Assembly: GCF_008254045.1 (NCBI RefSeq)
Contig: NZ_CP042425.1
Span: 4,464,001 to 4,528,000, forward strand
Length of the DNA: 64,000 nucleotides
DNA from: Limnoglobus roseus
Lineage (GTDB): Bacteria > Planctomycetota > Planctomycetia > Gemmatales > Gemmataceae
Direction of reading: 5' to 3'
Below, piece after piece: positions 51,560 through 60,073 of this stretch (its first letter is position 1; the number at the start of each line of letters is the position of its first letter). Below the pieces are notes generated by a model, which had not been told where the DNA came from, searched no databases, and saw nothing but the letters and a program-made list of their open reading frames with translations. Both the position numbers and the translations under genes were made by a program.

Positions 51560-53101
51560 ATGCCAGCTTTATTTCGACCCGACCGTTCCTGTCTTCTGCC
51601 GCCGAGCCCGACGATCGTCACCCACGACGGGCGGCCGCACGTCCGCCTTGTCGAGAAGGGCAAGGCTATCCACTACCCGCTCACCAAGGACGGCACAAAG
51701 TACCTCCGGCCGACCGCGAAGTGGTGTGCGGACGTTCGCCGCGCCGACGGTACCGTCAAGCGGGCCCGGTTCAGCCCGAACAAGGAGGCGTCCCAGATGA
51801 TGCTCGCCGCCCTCCTCAAGCAGATCGACGCCGAGCGGGCGGGGTGCCACGACCCGTCCGCCGGGCGGCGGACCCGACCCCTGCAGGAATTGCTGACCGA
51901 ATACCGGCAGCACCACCTCGACCGTGGGAACACGGCCAAACAGGCCGACCAGGTCGTGTCCCGCTGCCGGCGGGCGTTCGACGGGTGCCGGTTCGTCCTC
52001 GTCGGCGACCTCGACGGCACCGCGGCCGGCCGGTGGCTGGCCCGCCGCCGGCGGGAGAAGATCGGGCCGCAAACGCACAACCACTTCGTCGCCGCCCTGA
52101 AGGCGTTCGGCACGTGGCTCGTGAAGGTGCGCGCCCTCCGGGAGAACCCCTTTCAGTTTTTGGAGCGACTGAACATCGACATCGACGTTCGACACGTCCG
52201 CCGCCCCCTTAGTGACGACGAACTCGCGCGTTTGCTCAAGGCCGCAGTTGCCGGGAAGACGTTCCGTAAACTGTCGGGCCCGGACCGGAGGATGCTGTAC
52301 TTGGTAGCCGCGTTCACCGGCTTGCGCGCGTCGGAGTTGTCCAGCCTGACGACGAGTTCGTTCCTCCTCGACGGTGAGACGCCCCACATCGTCCTCGAGG
52401 CGAGTTATTCCAAGCACCGACGGCAGGACTTGGTGCCGGTGCATCCGCAACTGATCGTGGAACTCCGGGCTTGGTTTGCGTCCAAGAAGCCAGGCGTGGC
52501 CCTCTGGCCGGGCAAGTGGGCGATTCACAATGAAGCGGGCGACATGATCCGTCACGACCTCGGCCACGCCCGGCGGGATTGGATCGCGGAAGCCGCAGAA
52601 GGCGATCCTCGAAGCGAACGGGAACGGTCCGACTTTCTCCAGTACCGGAATTCTCAGGGGCACGTCGCGGACTTCCACGGGTTGCGGCACCGGTTCGTCA
52701 CCGAGTTAATCAAGGCCGGTGTTCAACCGGGGGCGACGAAGGAATTGGCCCGCCACAGTACCATCACGCTGACGATGGACCGGTACAACCACACGACTTT
52801 GAAATCCATCGCGCCGGACGTCGCGAAGCTCACGCTACCCGGTTCGGGCGCAGTACCGGGCGCAGGAGCAGGCGATAGTTCCTGCTCCCCGGTGAGGGGC
52901 GGTGATGATACCCAGCCCAATCCGGCCGGTGATCGGCCACCGACGGAAGGTGTAGAGAAGAAAGCAGTTGAAGACGATCGAGGCGACATGACTGTCGATG
53001 AGGAAAGTACACCCGGAGGGATTCGAACCCCCAACCCTCGGTTCCGAAGACCGATGCTCTATCCAGTTGAGCTACGGATGCCCGTTACTTCTTTTCTATA
53101 A
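51560..53101 (+). CDS. Tyrosine site-specific integrase
   Basis: 513 residues. Arm-binding N-terminal domain (RPHVRLVEKGKAIHYPLTKD), SAM-like core-binding domain (LQELLTEYRQHHLDRGNTAK, THNHFVAALKAFGTWL), then catalytic domain. Arg is in AAFTGLRASELSSLT, His-x-x-Arg in DFHGLRHRFVTELI, His in LARHSTITLTMDRYNH and nucleophilic Tyr in MDRYNHT; all residues are present. It recombines the element into tRNA-Arg. The last about 30 codons (GGIRTPNPRFRRPMLYPVEL) are the antisense of the tRNA gene itself, so the stop lies beyond the attachment site. The true C-terminus in the excised circle would differ. The gene is directly downstream of the AlpA-like gene. Confidence 0.9.
   Translation: MPALFRPDRSCLLPPSPTIVTHDGRPHVRLVEKGKAIHYPLTKDGTKYLRPTAKWCADVRRADGTVKRARFSPNKEASQMMLAALLKQIDAERAGCHDPSAGRRTRPLQELLTEYRQHHLDRGNTAKQADQVVSRCRRAFDGCRFVLVGDLDGTAAGRWLARRRREKIGPQTHNHFVAALKAFGTWLVKVRALRENPFQFLERLNIDIDVRHVRRPLSDDELARLLKAAVAGKTFRKLSGPDRRMLYLVAAFTGLRASELSSLTTSSFLLDGETPHIVLEASYSKHRRQDLVPVHPQLIVELRAWFASKKPGVALWPGKWAIHNEAGDMIRHDLGHARRDWIAEAAEGDPRSERERSDFLQYRNSQGHVADFHGLRHRFVTELIKAGVQPGATKELARHSTITLTMDRYNHTTLKSIAPDVAKLTLPGSGAVPGAGAGDSSCSPVRGGDDTQPNPAGDRPPTEGVEKKAVEDDRGDMTVDEESTPGGIRTPNPRFRRPMLYPVELRMPVTSFL
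53008..53081 (-). tRNA. tRNA-Arg (anticodon TCG)
   Basis: Full cloverleaf of 74 bases on the minus strand: acceptor GCATCCG with CGGGTGT (one G-T at the end), D-arm GCTC/GAGC, anticodon stem TCGGT/ACCGA with loop CTTCGGA (anticodon TCG, reading CGA), T-arm GGGGG TTCGAAT CCCTC, discriminator A. The CCA end is not encoded. The 3' end points to the integrase gene, which overlaps it, marking this tRNA as the element's attachment site. Confidence 0.92.
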
Positions 53102-53125
53102 CCTCGACCAGCTCCGCTCAAGTCC

Positions 53126-53953
53126 TCACGGCGAAGTGAATGGGCGGGCCAACAGGTTTGCTTGCGGTTGAGCCGTCGGGATCGGGGCAGCGACCGGAAC
53201 CGAGGCGACGGTCGGCGGCATCGGCGTGCCGGCGTATACCCACGGCGATACGACGGGGCCGTAGGCCGTCGGGCAACTGGTGGTCGTTGGGCAACCGCCG
53301 GTCGCACAAGTCGTTGTCGGGCAATTGGGGGTGGTGCACTTCTTGCCGGGTTTCGAGTGGCCGCACGTTCCGCATGGCAGGCCGGGGGTCGGCTCCTCAC
53401 ACCGCGGGAAGTACGCGGTCAGCGGGGCACGGTACGGCTCCGGGCAGAAGGCGGGCAGCAGTTGTTCGTTGCACGGTTTCCAGCAGAACCACGTTTTGAA
53501 GCGGTCCCAGCAGGTTCCGTTCGCGGATGGGCGGGCCACGACGTGCGGCCGAGCGATGACGTGCGACTTGGTGGGGCAACTCCCGGTCGCGCAACTGCCC
53601 GTCGCACAATCCTTCGGCACGTGAATCACGATCGGCGGCGGGGTCGGGCAACTCGTTGGGCCGCACGTGTCGCACGTCGCCGGTCTGCGGAAACAACTGA
53701 GCAACGATTGGAACAGGCCGGGCCGCTTCTCACTGTAAGTCACGCAGGTGCCGATGGGCGGCGGAACCGTGGGCACGACCCCCAGAGGTTGCATCAAGGG
53801 CGGTGTACAGTTCACGGCCACGGCGGGCATCGTCGTGACGGTCGTGGGCATCGCGACGGCCGGCGGGCTCGTGGGTAGGGTCGTCGGTTGGTCGCCGCGG
53901 GCCAACGCCGGGACGACCGAAAACACCAGGGCAACCAGGGAGAACCGATTCAT
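53126..53953 (-). CDS. Cys/Pro-rich exported protein
   Basis: 275 residues. Signal peptide MNRFSLVALVFSVVPALARG, then a Thr/Pro-rich region and many cysteines in repeated patterns: ATCDTCGPTSCPTPP, CATGSCATGSCPTKS, GLPCGTCGHSKPGKKC, TPNCPTTTCATGGCPTTTSC. A central module is CWDRFKTWFCWKPCNEQLL. Cys-rich Pro/Thr proteins of this type are common in planctomycete cell envelopes, where disulfide networks are thought to strengthen the surface layer. The C-terminus is low complexity. No enzyme motif. It converges with tRNA-Arg across a 44-base gap, outside the integrated element. Confidence 0.75.
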   Translation of the reverse strand: MNRFSLVALVFSVVPALARGDQPTTLPTSPPAVAMPTTVTTMPAVAVNCTPPLMQPLGVVPTVPPPIGTCVTYSEKRPGLFQSLLSCFRRPATCDTCGPTSCPTPPPIVIHVPKDCATGSCATGSCPTKSHVIARPHVVARPSANGTCWDRFKTWFCWKPCNEQLLPAFCPEPYRAPLTAYFPRCEEPTPGLPCGTCGHSKPGKKCTTPNCPTTTCATGGCPTTTSCPTAYGPVVSPWVYAGTPMPPTVASVPVAAPIPTAQPQANLLARPFTSP

Positions 53954-54110
53954 GAAGACCTCCAGCGAGCGGACGCGAATCCGTGGGTGGGGTGTTCATC
54001 GGCGAACGGCCCGCAGCAACCGCGACATCCATCTCACTGGCAACAGTGATTCAATCCCGTGATGGTGTGCAACCGCTAGGCCCGGAAAAGTCTTCCCAAC
54101 TTGACGACGA

Positions 54111-55022
54111 TCACGCCATTCCCGGCAGACAGGGCTGGAACGGGACGCGACTGCGAGCCGAGAGGGGCGGAGCAGGTGCCTCGGCCGGCCGGCACTTGAC
54201 GACAATGGTTGGCGTCGGTCGGTCCTGCGTCGCGGTGATGAGTTGCGTCGTCGGGGACAGGTCGGCGAGAACGAGTTGTGCAGCCGCTTGAGCGAGGGGA
54301 GCGGTGTTGCACTCGCGGCTGAGGTGGAGTTGGAACAGGGCTTGGAGCGGTGTGGTTCGGTTCAGCAGAAGTTCCTGCACGAATTCCGCGGCCTGCACGT
54401 TCGACAAGTGGCCGTGCGTGCCGAGGACGCGGGCGATGAGTTGTTGCGTCCGGCGGCTGCGGCGTTGCAGTTCCACGTCGTGGTTGAACTCCAACGCCAG
54501 CACGTCGACAGCCCGGAACGCGGTGGCCAGAGACTTCGGCACGTGACCGAGGTCCGAGGCGTAGCCGAGCGACCAGGCGTGGCCGGTGTCGGGGTCGGTG
54601 CCGTCGAACCGGAACGCGAAGGTCGGGTCGGAATCGTGCGGCACGCGGACCGGCAGGCAGTGGAGTTGCGGCGTCAGGGCGAGCGGTTCGCCGTCGCGGT
54701 ACGTTCGCACGAGGCCGGCTTTTTGCAGGCCGGGGAACTCTAGCGACCGCTCGGCCAGCCACGCCGCGTGCGTCGGGTGAACGATGAGCGGGACGTGCAG
54801 TCGTTGCAGTTGTTGGAGCGTCAGCCCTTTCCAGTGGTCGCCGTGCAGGTGCGTGAGGATCACGGCCGAGACGTTCGGCCACCGCGCGCCGGCGGCCGCG
54901 AGTCGATCGCTCAGGACGCGCGGACCGAGGCCGCAGTCGATGAGGAGGCCGAAACCGTTCGCGGAGAGGAACGCGGCGTTCCCGCTGCTGCCACTGCCCA
55001 GGGTGGTGAATTGAACCGGCAT
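54111..55022 (-). CDS. MBL-fold metallo-hydrolase (YycJ/WalJ-like)
   Basis: 303 residues. Starts QFTTLGSGSSGNAAFL, the usual opening of this family. The zinc-binding motif ILTHLHGDH has His58, His60, Asp62 and His63. Later metal ligands lie in ALEFNHDVELQ and LGTHGHLSN, with C-terminal HLSRECNTAPLA. YycJ-type enzymes are predicted phosphodiesterases or nucleases acting on nucleic acid ends, often near cell-wall regulators. No partner gene is adjacent here. Cytoplasmic; no signal peptide. The last 30 residues are Pro/Arg-rich and not part of the fold. Function is given at family level. Confidence 0.85.
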   Translation of the reverse strand: MPVQFTTLGSGSSGNAAFLSANGFGLLIDCGLGPRVLSDRLAAAGARWPNVSAVILTHLHGDHWKGLTLQQLQRLHVPLIVHPTHAAWLAERSLEFPGLQKAGLVRTYRDGEPLALTPQLHCLPVRVPHDSDPTFAFRFDGTDPDTGHAWSLGYASDLGHVPKSLATAFRAVDVLALEFNHDVELQRRSRRTQQLIARVLGTHGHLSNVQAAEFVQELLLNRTTPLQALFQLHLSRECNTAPLAQAAAQLVLADLSPTTQLITATQDRPTPTIVVKCRPAEAPAPPLSARSRVPFQPCLPGMA

Positions 55023-55134
55023 TCCGATCGCTCGGGATGAATGGGGTGTATCGTAATGTTGTAGCCGGGGGCGTAATCAAATTGCTAGCCCGGTAGCGGC
55101 GATGTCTGTTCACCACTCCCGTCGAGGTTCTTCG

Positions 55135-56385
55135 ATGCCCGGATTTCTGTGCGGCCGCCGCGCGTTCTTGCAAATCACCGCCGGGGCCACTCTCGGCCTT
55201 CACGCGAGACTCTCGGCCGCCGATGCCGACTTGGCCCCGTTCGACCAACTGATGACGACGTTTATCGCCGAGAACAAGGTGCCCGGGGCGGCCCTCGCCG
55301 TCATGCGGCACGGCGAACTCGTCTACACCCGGGGGTTCGGGTACGCTGATGTCGAGACGAAGGAACTCGTGCAACCGGCTTCGCTCTTCCGCATCGCGAG
55401 CGTGTCGAAGCCGCTGACCGCCGTCGCGATTCTGCAACTCGTCGAGCGGGACAAGTTGAAACTCGACGACAAGGTGCTGGACCGGATGCCGCCATTCCCG
55501 GAGAAGGTGGCCGACCCGCGGTGGAAGCAGATCACCGTGCGGCAGTGCCTTCAGCACACCGGCGGGTGGGACCGCGACAAATCGTTCGACCCGATCGACC
55601 GGCCGCGGGAGATTGCGAAGGCCCTCGGCACGCCACTGCCGGTGAAGCCTGAACACGTCGTCCGGTACATGCTCGGCCAGAAACTCGACTTCGACCCCGG
55701 CGAGCGGTACGCCTACTCGAACCTCGGTTACCTCGTCCTCGGCCGCATCATCGAGGCGGTCAGCGGCCGGCCGTATGAGGAGTACGTGCGGAAGGAAGTC
55801 TTCGCCCCGCTCGGCGTGACGGCCCCCCGACTCGGCCGGGCACTGCTCGAAAACCGGGCGAAGAACGAGGTACGGTACTACGACGCGAAGCGGGCGACCG
55901 GCCGCAGCGTCTACCCGCCACGGGAGGGGGAGCGGGTGCCGTTGGTGTACGGCGTGATGAACCTGGAAGGCTTCGAAGCCCATGGCGGGTGGATCGCGTC
56001 GGCGGTCGATCTGGTGAAGTTCGCGACCGCGTTCGACGACCCGGCGAAGTGCCCGCTCTTGAGCGCGAAGAGCATCGCCGAGATGTTCGCCCGCCCGGAA
56101 GGGCTGGCCGGCACCGACGCGAAGGGGAAGCCTCGCGACTTCTACTACGCCTGCGGTTGGGACGTTCGCCCCGTCGGCTCGACCGGCAAGGCGAACGCCT
56201 GGCACACGGGCTACATCCCCGGCTCCGAGTCGATCCTGGTCCGCCGGTGGGACGGGCTGACGTGGGCCGTCTTGTTCAACGCCAACAACGGCCCCGATGG
56301 AAAGTCGCTGTCCGGGAAGATCGACAGCAAACTGCACGAGGCGGCCGACGCCGTGAAACGGTGGCCGACGGCAGGCAGTTCGTGA
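55135..56385 (+). CDS. Serine hydrolase of the beta-lactamase / PBP4* family, Tat-exported
   Basis: 416 residues from ATG 55135 (GAGG seven bases upstream; ATG 55102 would add 11 residues). The N-terminus has a twin-arginine motif, CGRRAFLQITAGATLGL, pointing to Tat export. Catalytic Ser-Lys: FRIASVSKPLTAV (S-x-x-K). Tyr-x-Asn: ERYAYSNLGYLVL. The third motif is HTG in AWHTGYIPGSES. These are the class C beta-lactamase/DD-peptidase motifs. The family includes esterases, D-peptidases and penicillin-binding proteins; the substrate here is unknown. It lies 112 bases from the divergent MBL gene and 61 upstream of cinA. Confidence 0.88.
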   Translation: MPGFLCGRRAFLQITAGATLGLHARLSAADADLAPFDQLMTTFIAENKVPGAALAVMRHGELVYTRGFGYADVETKELVQPASLFRIASVSKPLTAVAILQLVERDKLKLDDKVLDRMPPFPEKVADPRWKQITVRQCLQHTGGWDRDKSFDPIDRPREIAKALGTPLPVKPEHVVRYMLGQKLDFDPGERYAYSNLGYLVLGRIIEAVSGRPYEEYVRKEVFAPLGVTAPRLGRALLENRAKNEVRYYDAKRATGRSVYPPREGERVPLVYGVMNLEGFEAHGGWIASAVDLVKFATAFDDPAKCPLLSAKSIAEMFARPEGLAGTDAKGKPRDFYYACGWDVRPVGSTGKANAWHTGYIPGSESILVRRWDGLTWAVLFNANNGPDGKSLSGKIDSKLHEAADAVKRWPTAGSS

Positions 56386-56446
56386 CTTCTTCCGCGTGTC
56401 GCCCGCCTATCATGACCACAACCTATCGCGGTGACCCGAGGGCGAC

Positions 56447-57694
56447 ATGAAGGCGGAAATCCTTTCGATCGGCAGCGAGATCACGAGCGGCCAGAACCTC
56501 GACACGAACGGGCAATGGCTCAGCCGGCGGCTGGCAGAGATGGGCGTGCCGGTCGGGTTCCACACCACCGTGGCCGACGACCTTGCCGACAACATCGCCG
56601 TCTTCCGCACCGCAATCGAGCGGGCCGATCTCGTGATCGCGACCGGCGGCCTCGGGCCGACGCAAGACGACCTGACGCGCGAAGTCATCGCGGCCGTTGC
56701 GGGGGTGGAACTGGTCGAAGATGCGGAATCGCTGGAGCACATCCGACAACTGTTCACCCGCCGCAACCGCGAGATGCCGGACCGGAACCGCGTGCAGGCA
56801 CTCTTCCCAAAGGGGGCCGAGCCGATCTTCAACCCCGCCGGCACGGCCCCCGGCGTCTGGATGCGGTTCGGCCCGAAGGTCATTGCCGCGATGCCCGGCG
56901 TGCCGAGCGAGATGTTCCGCATGTTCGAGGAGCTGGTGAAACCGCGACTGATCGCGGCCGGGTTCGGCGGTCGCGGCGTGTTCGTTCAGCGGAAGATAAA
57001 CACCTTCGGCACCGGTGAGTCGGGCGTCGAAGAAAAGCTGCTCGACCTGACGCGCCGCGGACACGTCCCGGAGGTCGGCATCACCGTCAGCGACGCCGTC
57101 ATCTCGCTGCGCATTCTGGCACACGGCGAGTCGCCCGACGACGTGCGGCGACAGATTGAGCCGATCGAGCAGACGATCCGCGAACGGTTGGGCACGCTCG
57201 TCTTCGGCGCCGAGCAGGATGAACTCGAAGACGTGGTGATGCAACTGTTGAAGGAACGAAATCAGACCGTCGCGATGGCCGAGAGCCTGACGGCCGGGCT
57301 AGCGGCGTTCCGGCTGGCGACCGTGCCGGGGGCGAGCAACCACCTCCTCGGTGGCGTGGTGGCGTACACGAACGCGGTGAAGGTCCGCGAACTTGGCGTG
57401 CCCGAAACCCTGATCGCGAAGCACACGGCCGTCAGCACGCACGTCGCGAAGGCGATGGCGGAGGGCGTGCGGCAGAAGTTCGGCACCGACTACGGCGTCG
57501 CCACCACCGGCTACGCCGGGCCGGGCAATGCGGACGACGGCACGCCGGCGGGGACGGTCTTCGTGGCGGTGGCGAGCGCAAAGGGAACGCGGGTGCAGCC
57601 CTTCACCTGGGGCGGCACGCGAACCGAGATTCAGAGCCGCACGGCGAAGCAGGCGTTGAACCTACTGCGGCTGGAGTTGCTTGAGACGCTATAG
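56447..57694 (+). CDS. cinA: CinA-like nicotinamide-nucleotide amidase
   Basis: 415 residues, the usual two-domain length. The N-terminal half is a molybdopterin-binding-type domain (LSIGSEITSGQNLDTNGQWL, TGGLGPTQDDLTREVIA) with ADP-ribose pyrophosphatase-like function in the family. A middle linker precedes the C-terminal CinA deamidase domain: AMAESLTAGLAAFRLATVPG, GGVVAYTNAVKVRELGVPE, then GVATTGYAGPGNADDGTPAG. It hydrolyses NMN to nicotinate mononucleotide and ammonia in pyridine nucleotide recycling. ATG 56447 has GAGGG four bases upstream. The stop overlaps the end of convergent deoC by six bases. Confidence 0.92.
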   Translation: MKAEILSIGSEITSGQNLDTNGQWLSRRLAEMGVPVGFHTTVADDLADNIAVFRTAIERADLVIATGGLGPTQDDLTREVIAAVAGVELVEDAESLEHIRQLFTRRNREMPDRNRVQALFPKGAEPIFNPAGTAPGVWMRFGPKVIAAMPGVPSEMFRMFEELVKPRLIAAGFGGRGVFVQRKINTFGTGESGVEEKLLDLTRRGHVPEVGITVSDAVISLRILAHGESPDDVRRQIEPIEQTIRERLGTLVFGAEQDELEDVVMQLLKERNQTVAMAESLTAGLAAFRLATVPGASNHLLGGVVAYTNAVKVRELGVPETLIAKHTAVSTHVAKAMAEGVRQKFGTDYGVATTGYAGPGNADDGTPAGTVFVAVASAKGTRVQPFTWGGTRTEIQSRTAKQALNLLRLELLETL

Positions 57695-58375
57695 CCCGAG
57701 CTTCGCCTTCGCGTCTTCGAGGATTGCCTTCGTTGCCGTGGCCCCGACGCGGGTGACGCCGACTTCGCGGACCTGCATCAGAGTCTCGTAAGTTCGCACT
57801 CCGCCGGCCGCCTTCACCTGCACGTAGGCCGGACTGTGCTGCCGCATGAGTTTCAGGTCCGGGATTGTCGCCCCGCTCTCGGCGTAGCCGGTGGACGTCT
57901 TCACCCAATCGGCCCGCACCTCGCCACAGATTTTGCACAGTTCGATCTTGTGCTCGTCCTTCAAAAGAGCGTTCTCGAAGATCACCTTCACCTTCGCCCC
58001 AGCCGCGTGGGCCACGTCCACCACGGCGGCGATGTCGTGCGCAACGAAGTTCCACTCACCGGACAGAACCTTGCCGATGTTCACGACCATGTCGAGTTCC
58101 GTGGCCCCGTCTGCCAGGGCGATCTCCGACTCGGCGACCTTGATTTTGGTAACGTGTCCGCCGTGCGGGAAGCCGATGGTCGTGCTCGCTTGAACGGTGC
58201 TGCCCGCGAGGAGTTTGGCCGCCAGCCGCACCGCGTAGGGCTTGATGCAGACTGACGCGACGTTCAGTTCCCGGGCGAGGAGTAACCCGCGTTCCAGGTC
58301 CGCATCGGTCAGTTGCGGTTGGAGCAGCGAGTGATCGAACATTTTGGCCAGTTCCGCGAGCGTCGGCTTCGACAT
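57689..58375 (-). CDS. deoC: Deoxyribose-phosphate aldolase
   Basis: 228 residues, standard for DeoC. Class I aldolase TIM barrel: LAKMFDHSLLQPQLTDADLE at the start, VASVCIKPYAVRLAAKLL, TTIGFPHGGHVTKIKVAE, then VKVIFENALL. The Schiff-base lysine is in DWVKTSTGYAESGATI, followed by VKAAGGVRTYETLM. It splits 2-deoxyribose-5-phosphate into glyceraldehyde-3-phosphate and acetaldehyde in nucleoside salvage. The family's proton-relay Asp/Lys region is preserved as far as motifs show. The gene is not with other deo genes; it converges with cinA by a six-base overlap. Confidence 0.92.
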   Translation of the reverse strand: MSKPTLAELAKMFDHSLLQPQLTDADLERGLLLARELNVASVCIKPYAVRLAAKLLAGSTVQASTTIGFPHGGHVTKIKVAESEIALADGATELDMVVNIGKVLSGEWNFVAHDIAAVVDVAHAAGAKVKVIFENALLKDEHKIELCKICGEVRADWVKTSTGYAESGATIPDLKLMRQHSPAYVQVKAAGGVRTYETLMQVREVGVTRVGATATKAILEDAKAKLGL

Positions 58376-58686
58376 GGGTGGAGACTCCGAGGATTGTGAG
58401 AGGAGATGTTGTACGGGGAAGCGGGCGGGAATTGTCGTCGGGAATCGTTGCCGTAGTCCGAATCGGAACTTCTTATCCCATCAGAATATCCGCCGACGGA
58501 TTCGGGCTTGGCATTCGAATTCACGGCCTACCCTGCTTGGCAGGCGCACGTGGGGGCGGTAGAACGGAACTGTTCTCGAAGGATTCCTTCAGAACAATAC
58601 CCGCGGTGCGGGGGTCACGAGGGTTGCCTCAGATGGGGCGGCCGGTTTCCAGTCCTAGTGTCTCCCGCAACGGCAAACACAATAAT
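58376..58686. other. Divergent intergenic region
   Basis: 311 bases between deoC (minus) and the DHH gene (plus), counting from the preferred ATG 58687. The plus frame is open upstream to 58378 but its translation is Arg-rich and unlike the family, so it was not counted as coding. Promoters of both genes are expected here; none was pinned down. Confidence 0.45.
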
Positions 58687-59733
58687 ATGGGTTTGCGTCG
58701 CTCGGACCGATTCCTCACGGGCTTGGACGACGCCGACCGGGTGGTCTTCGTCTCCCACGTTCACCCCGACCCCGACAGCCTCGGCAGCATGTTGGGCCTC
58801 GCGCACCTCGTCGAAACGAAACTCGACATTCCAACGGTGCTAACCCAGGACGGCCCAATTAGCCGGGCCGAAAACCGGGCGATGGTGGAGTTGCTCAACC
58901 TCGACCTTCAGCCCATCGAGAGCATCGAGTGGCAGGGCCATGACGCCGTCGTGATGGTGGACAGTCAGCCGAAGACTGGTCGCCACAGCATCGATGACGC
59001 GATTGACCTGTACGCGGTCATCGACCACCATGAAACGCCGGGTGAACTGAAGGGCATTCCGTTCTGCGACGTTCGGCCGCACCTCGGGGCGACCTGCACG
59101 TTGGTGACGAAGTACCTCGCCGATCAGGACGTTGAGATTCCCGAGAAGGTGGCGACCGCCCTTCTTTACGGCATCGAGACGGAAGTCACCGGCTACCCGC
59201 GGGAAGCGTGTGCGTCGGACGACGAGGCACAGGCGTACTTGTTCCCACTCGCGGACAAAGACTTGCTCGCCCAGATCAAGAACGCCCGCCTGCCGCACAC
59301 GCATTTTGAGTGTTTGCTTCATGCGATGCAGAGCTCGTTCATCTACGACCGGCTCATTATTAGCTGGGTGGACGACCTGCCGCAACCGGAGCAGGCGGCC
59401 GAAGTCGCGGACTTCATGATCCGCTTCGAACACGTCGATTGGGCCATCTGTGGTGGCGTCCACAAGGGTATGCTGTTCCTGTCCGCCCGCACGAACCTGG
59501 CCCACGCCGGGGCGGGTGAACTGTTGCGCTCCGTGGTCGGCAAACTCGGCCGGGCCGGTGGGCACGACCGCCGTGCGGGCGGCAGCATCAAGCTCGCCAG
59601 CACCACGCCATCGGCCATCGACGACCTACAAGCCGTCCTGCGCCGGCGACTGTTGAAGAAACTCAAAATCTCGGACGTTCGTGGCCAGCGACTCGTCCCG
59701 CTCCGGGAGATGCTTCAGAACTTGCAATCGTGA
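58687..59733 (+). CDS. DHH-family phosphoesterase (NrnA-like)
   Basis: 348 residues from ATG 58687, where family similarity begins. Motif I: VVFVSHVHPDPDSLGSMLGL (H-x-D-x-D type). Motif II: AVVMVDSQP. Motif III DHH: YAVIDHHETPG. The C-terminal DHHA1-type motif is GRAGGHDRRAGGSI. NrnA-like enzymes degrade short oligoribonucleotides or 3'-phosphoadenosine-5'-phosphate, and some hydrolyse cyclic dinucleotides; which applies here is not known. Of note, pAp is the by-product of PAPS sulfotransferases such as the one at 15-17 kb, but there is no genomic link. Cytoplasmic, no signal peptide. Confidence 0.85.
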   Translation: MGLRRSDRFLTGLDDADRVVFVSHVHPDPDSLGSMLGLAHLVETKLDIPTVLTQDGPISRAENRAMVELLNLDLQPIESIEWQGHDAVVMVDSQPKTGRHSIDDAIDLYAVIDHHETPGELKGIPFCDVRPHLGATCTLVTKYLADQDVEIPEKVATALLYGIETEVTGYPREACASDDEAQAYLFPLADKDLLAQIKNARLPHTHFECLLHAMQSSFIYDRLIISWVDDLPQPEQAAEVADFMIRFEHVDWAICGGVHKGMLFLSARTNLAHAGAGELLRSVVGKLGRAGGHDRRAGGSIKLASTTPSAIDDLQAVLRRRLLKKLKISDVRGQRLVPLREMLQNLQS

Positions 59734-60073
59734 CCATTGTCACGTGTTTGTCACAACCGACCGCACAGATTTATCCCACCCCACCGACTTGGCATCGCAT
59801 TTGTTTGTGAAAGCGTGCCGAGTTCAAACGATTTCCGGCCTGATCCGTCCTGGATTTGGATGAAATCGGAGCTTCTCGTTCAACCTGACGACAAAAAATC
59901 TCCGAATTGGGGAATTTAGGGGTTGACGGCGCTTCTATAGTAGAGCAGCCAAAAGCGAACTCAGTCGGGACGAATTCAAACTACAGACGTCCGGCTGACG
60001 TATACACACTCAGAGAACTAATCTCCTTCAGGCTCCCTCCCAAGGCGGCTCCGAGGAGAGGAGGTAGCGAACC
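59734..60073. other. Leader region of the DksA-like gene
   Basis: 340 bases without coding sequence. It ends in a purine-rich GAGGAGAGGAGG, a very strong ribosome binding site 9 bases before ATG 60074. A TTGACG and a TATAGT are present near 59923 and 59936 but are too close together for one sigma-70 promoter. Confidence 0.5.

Noticed and set aside
59923..59941. Sigma-70 promoter TTGACG/TATAGT before the DksA-like gene
   Set aside because: Only seven bases separate the hexamers, far from the 16-18 required.
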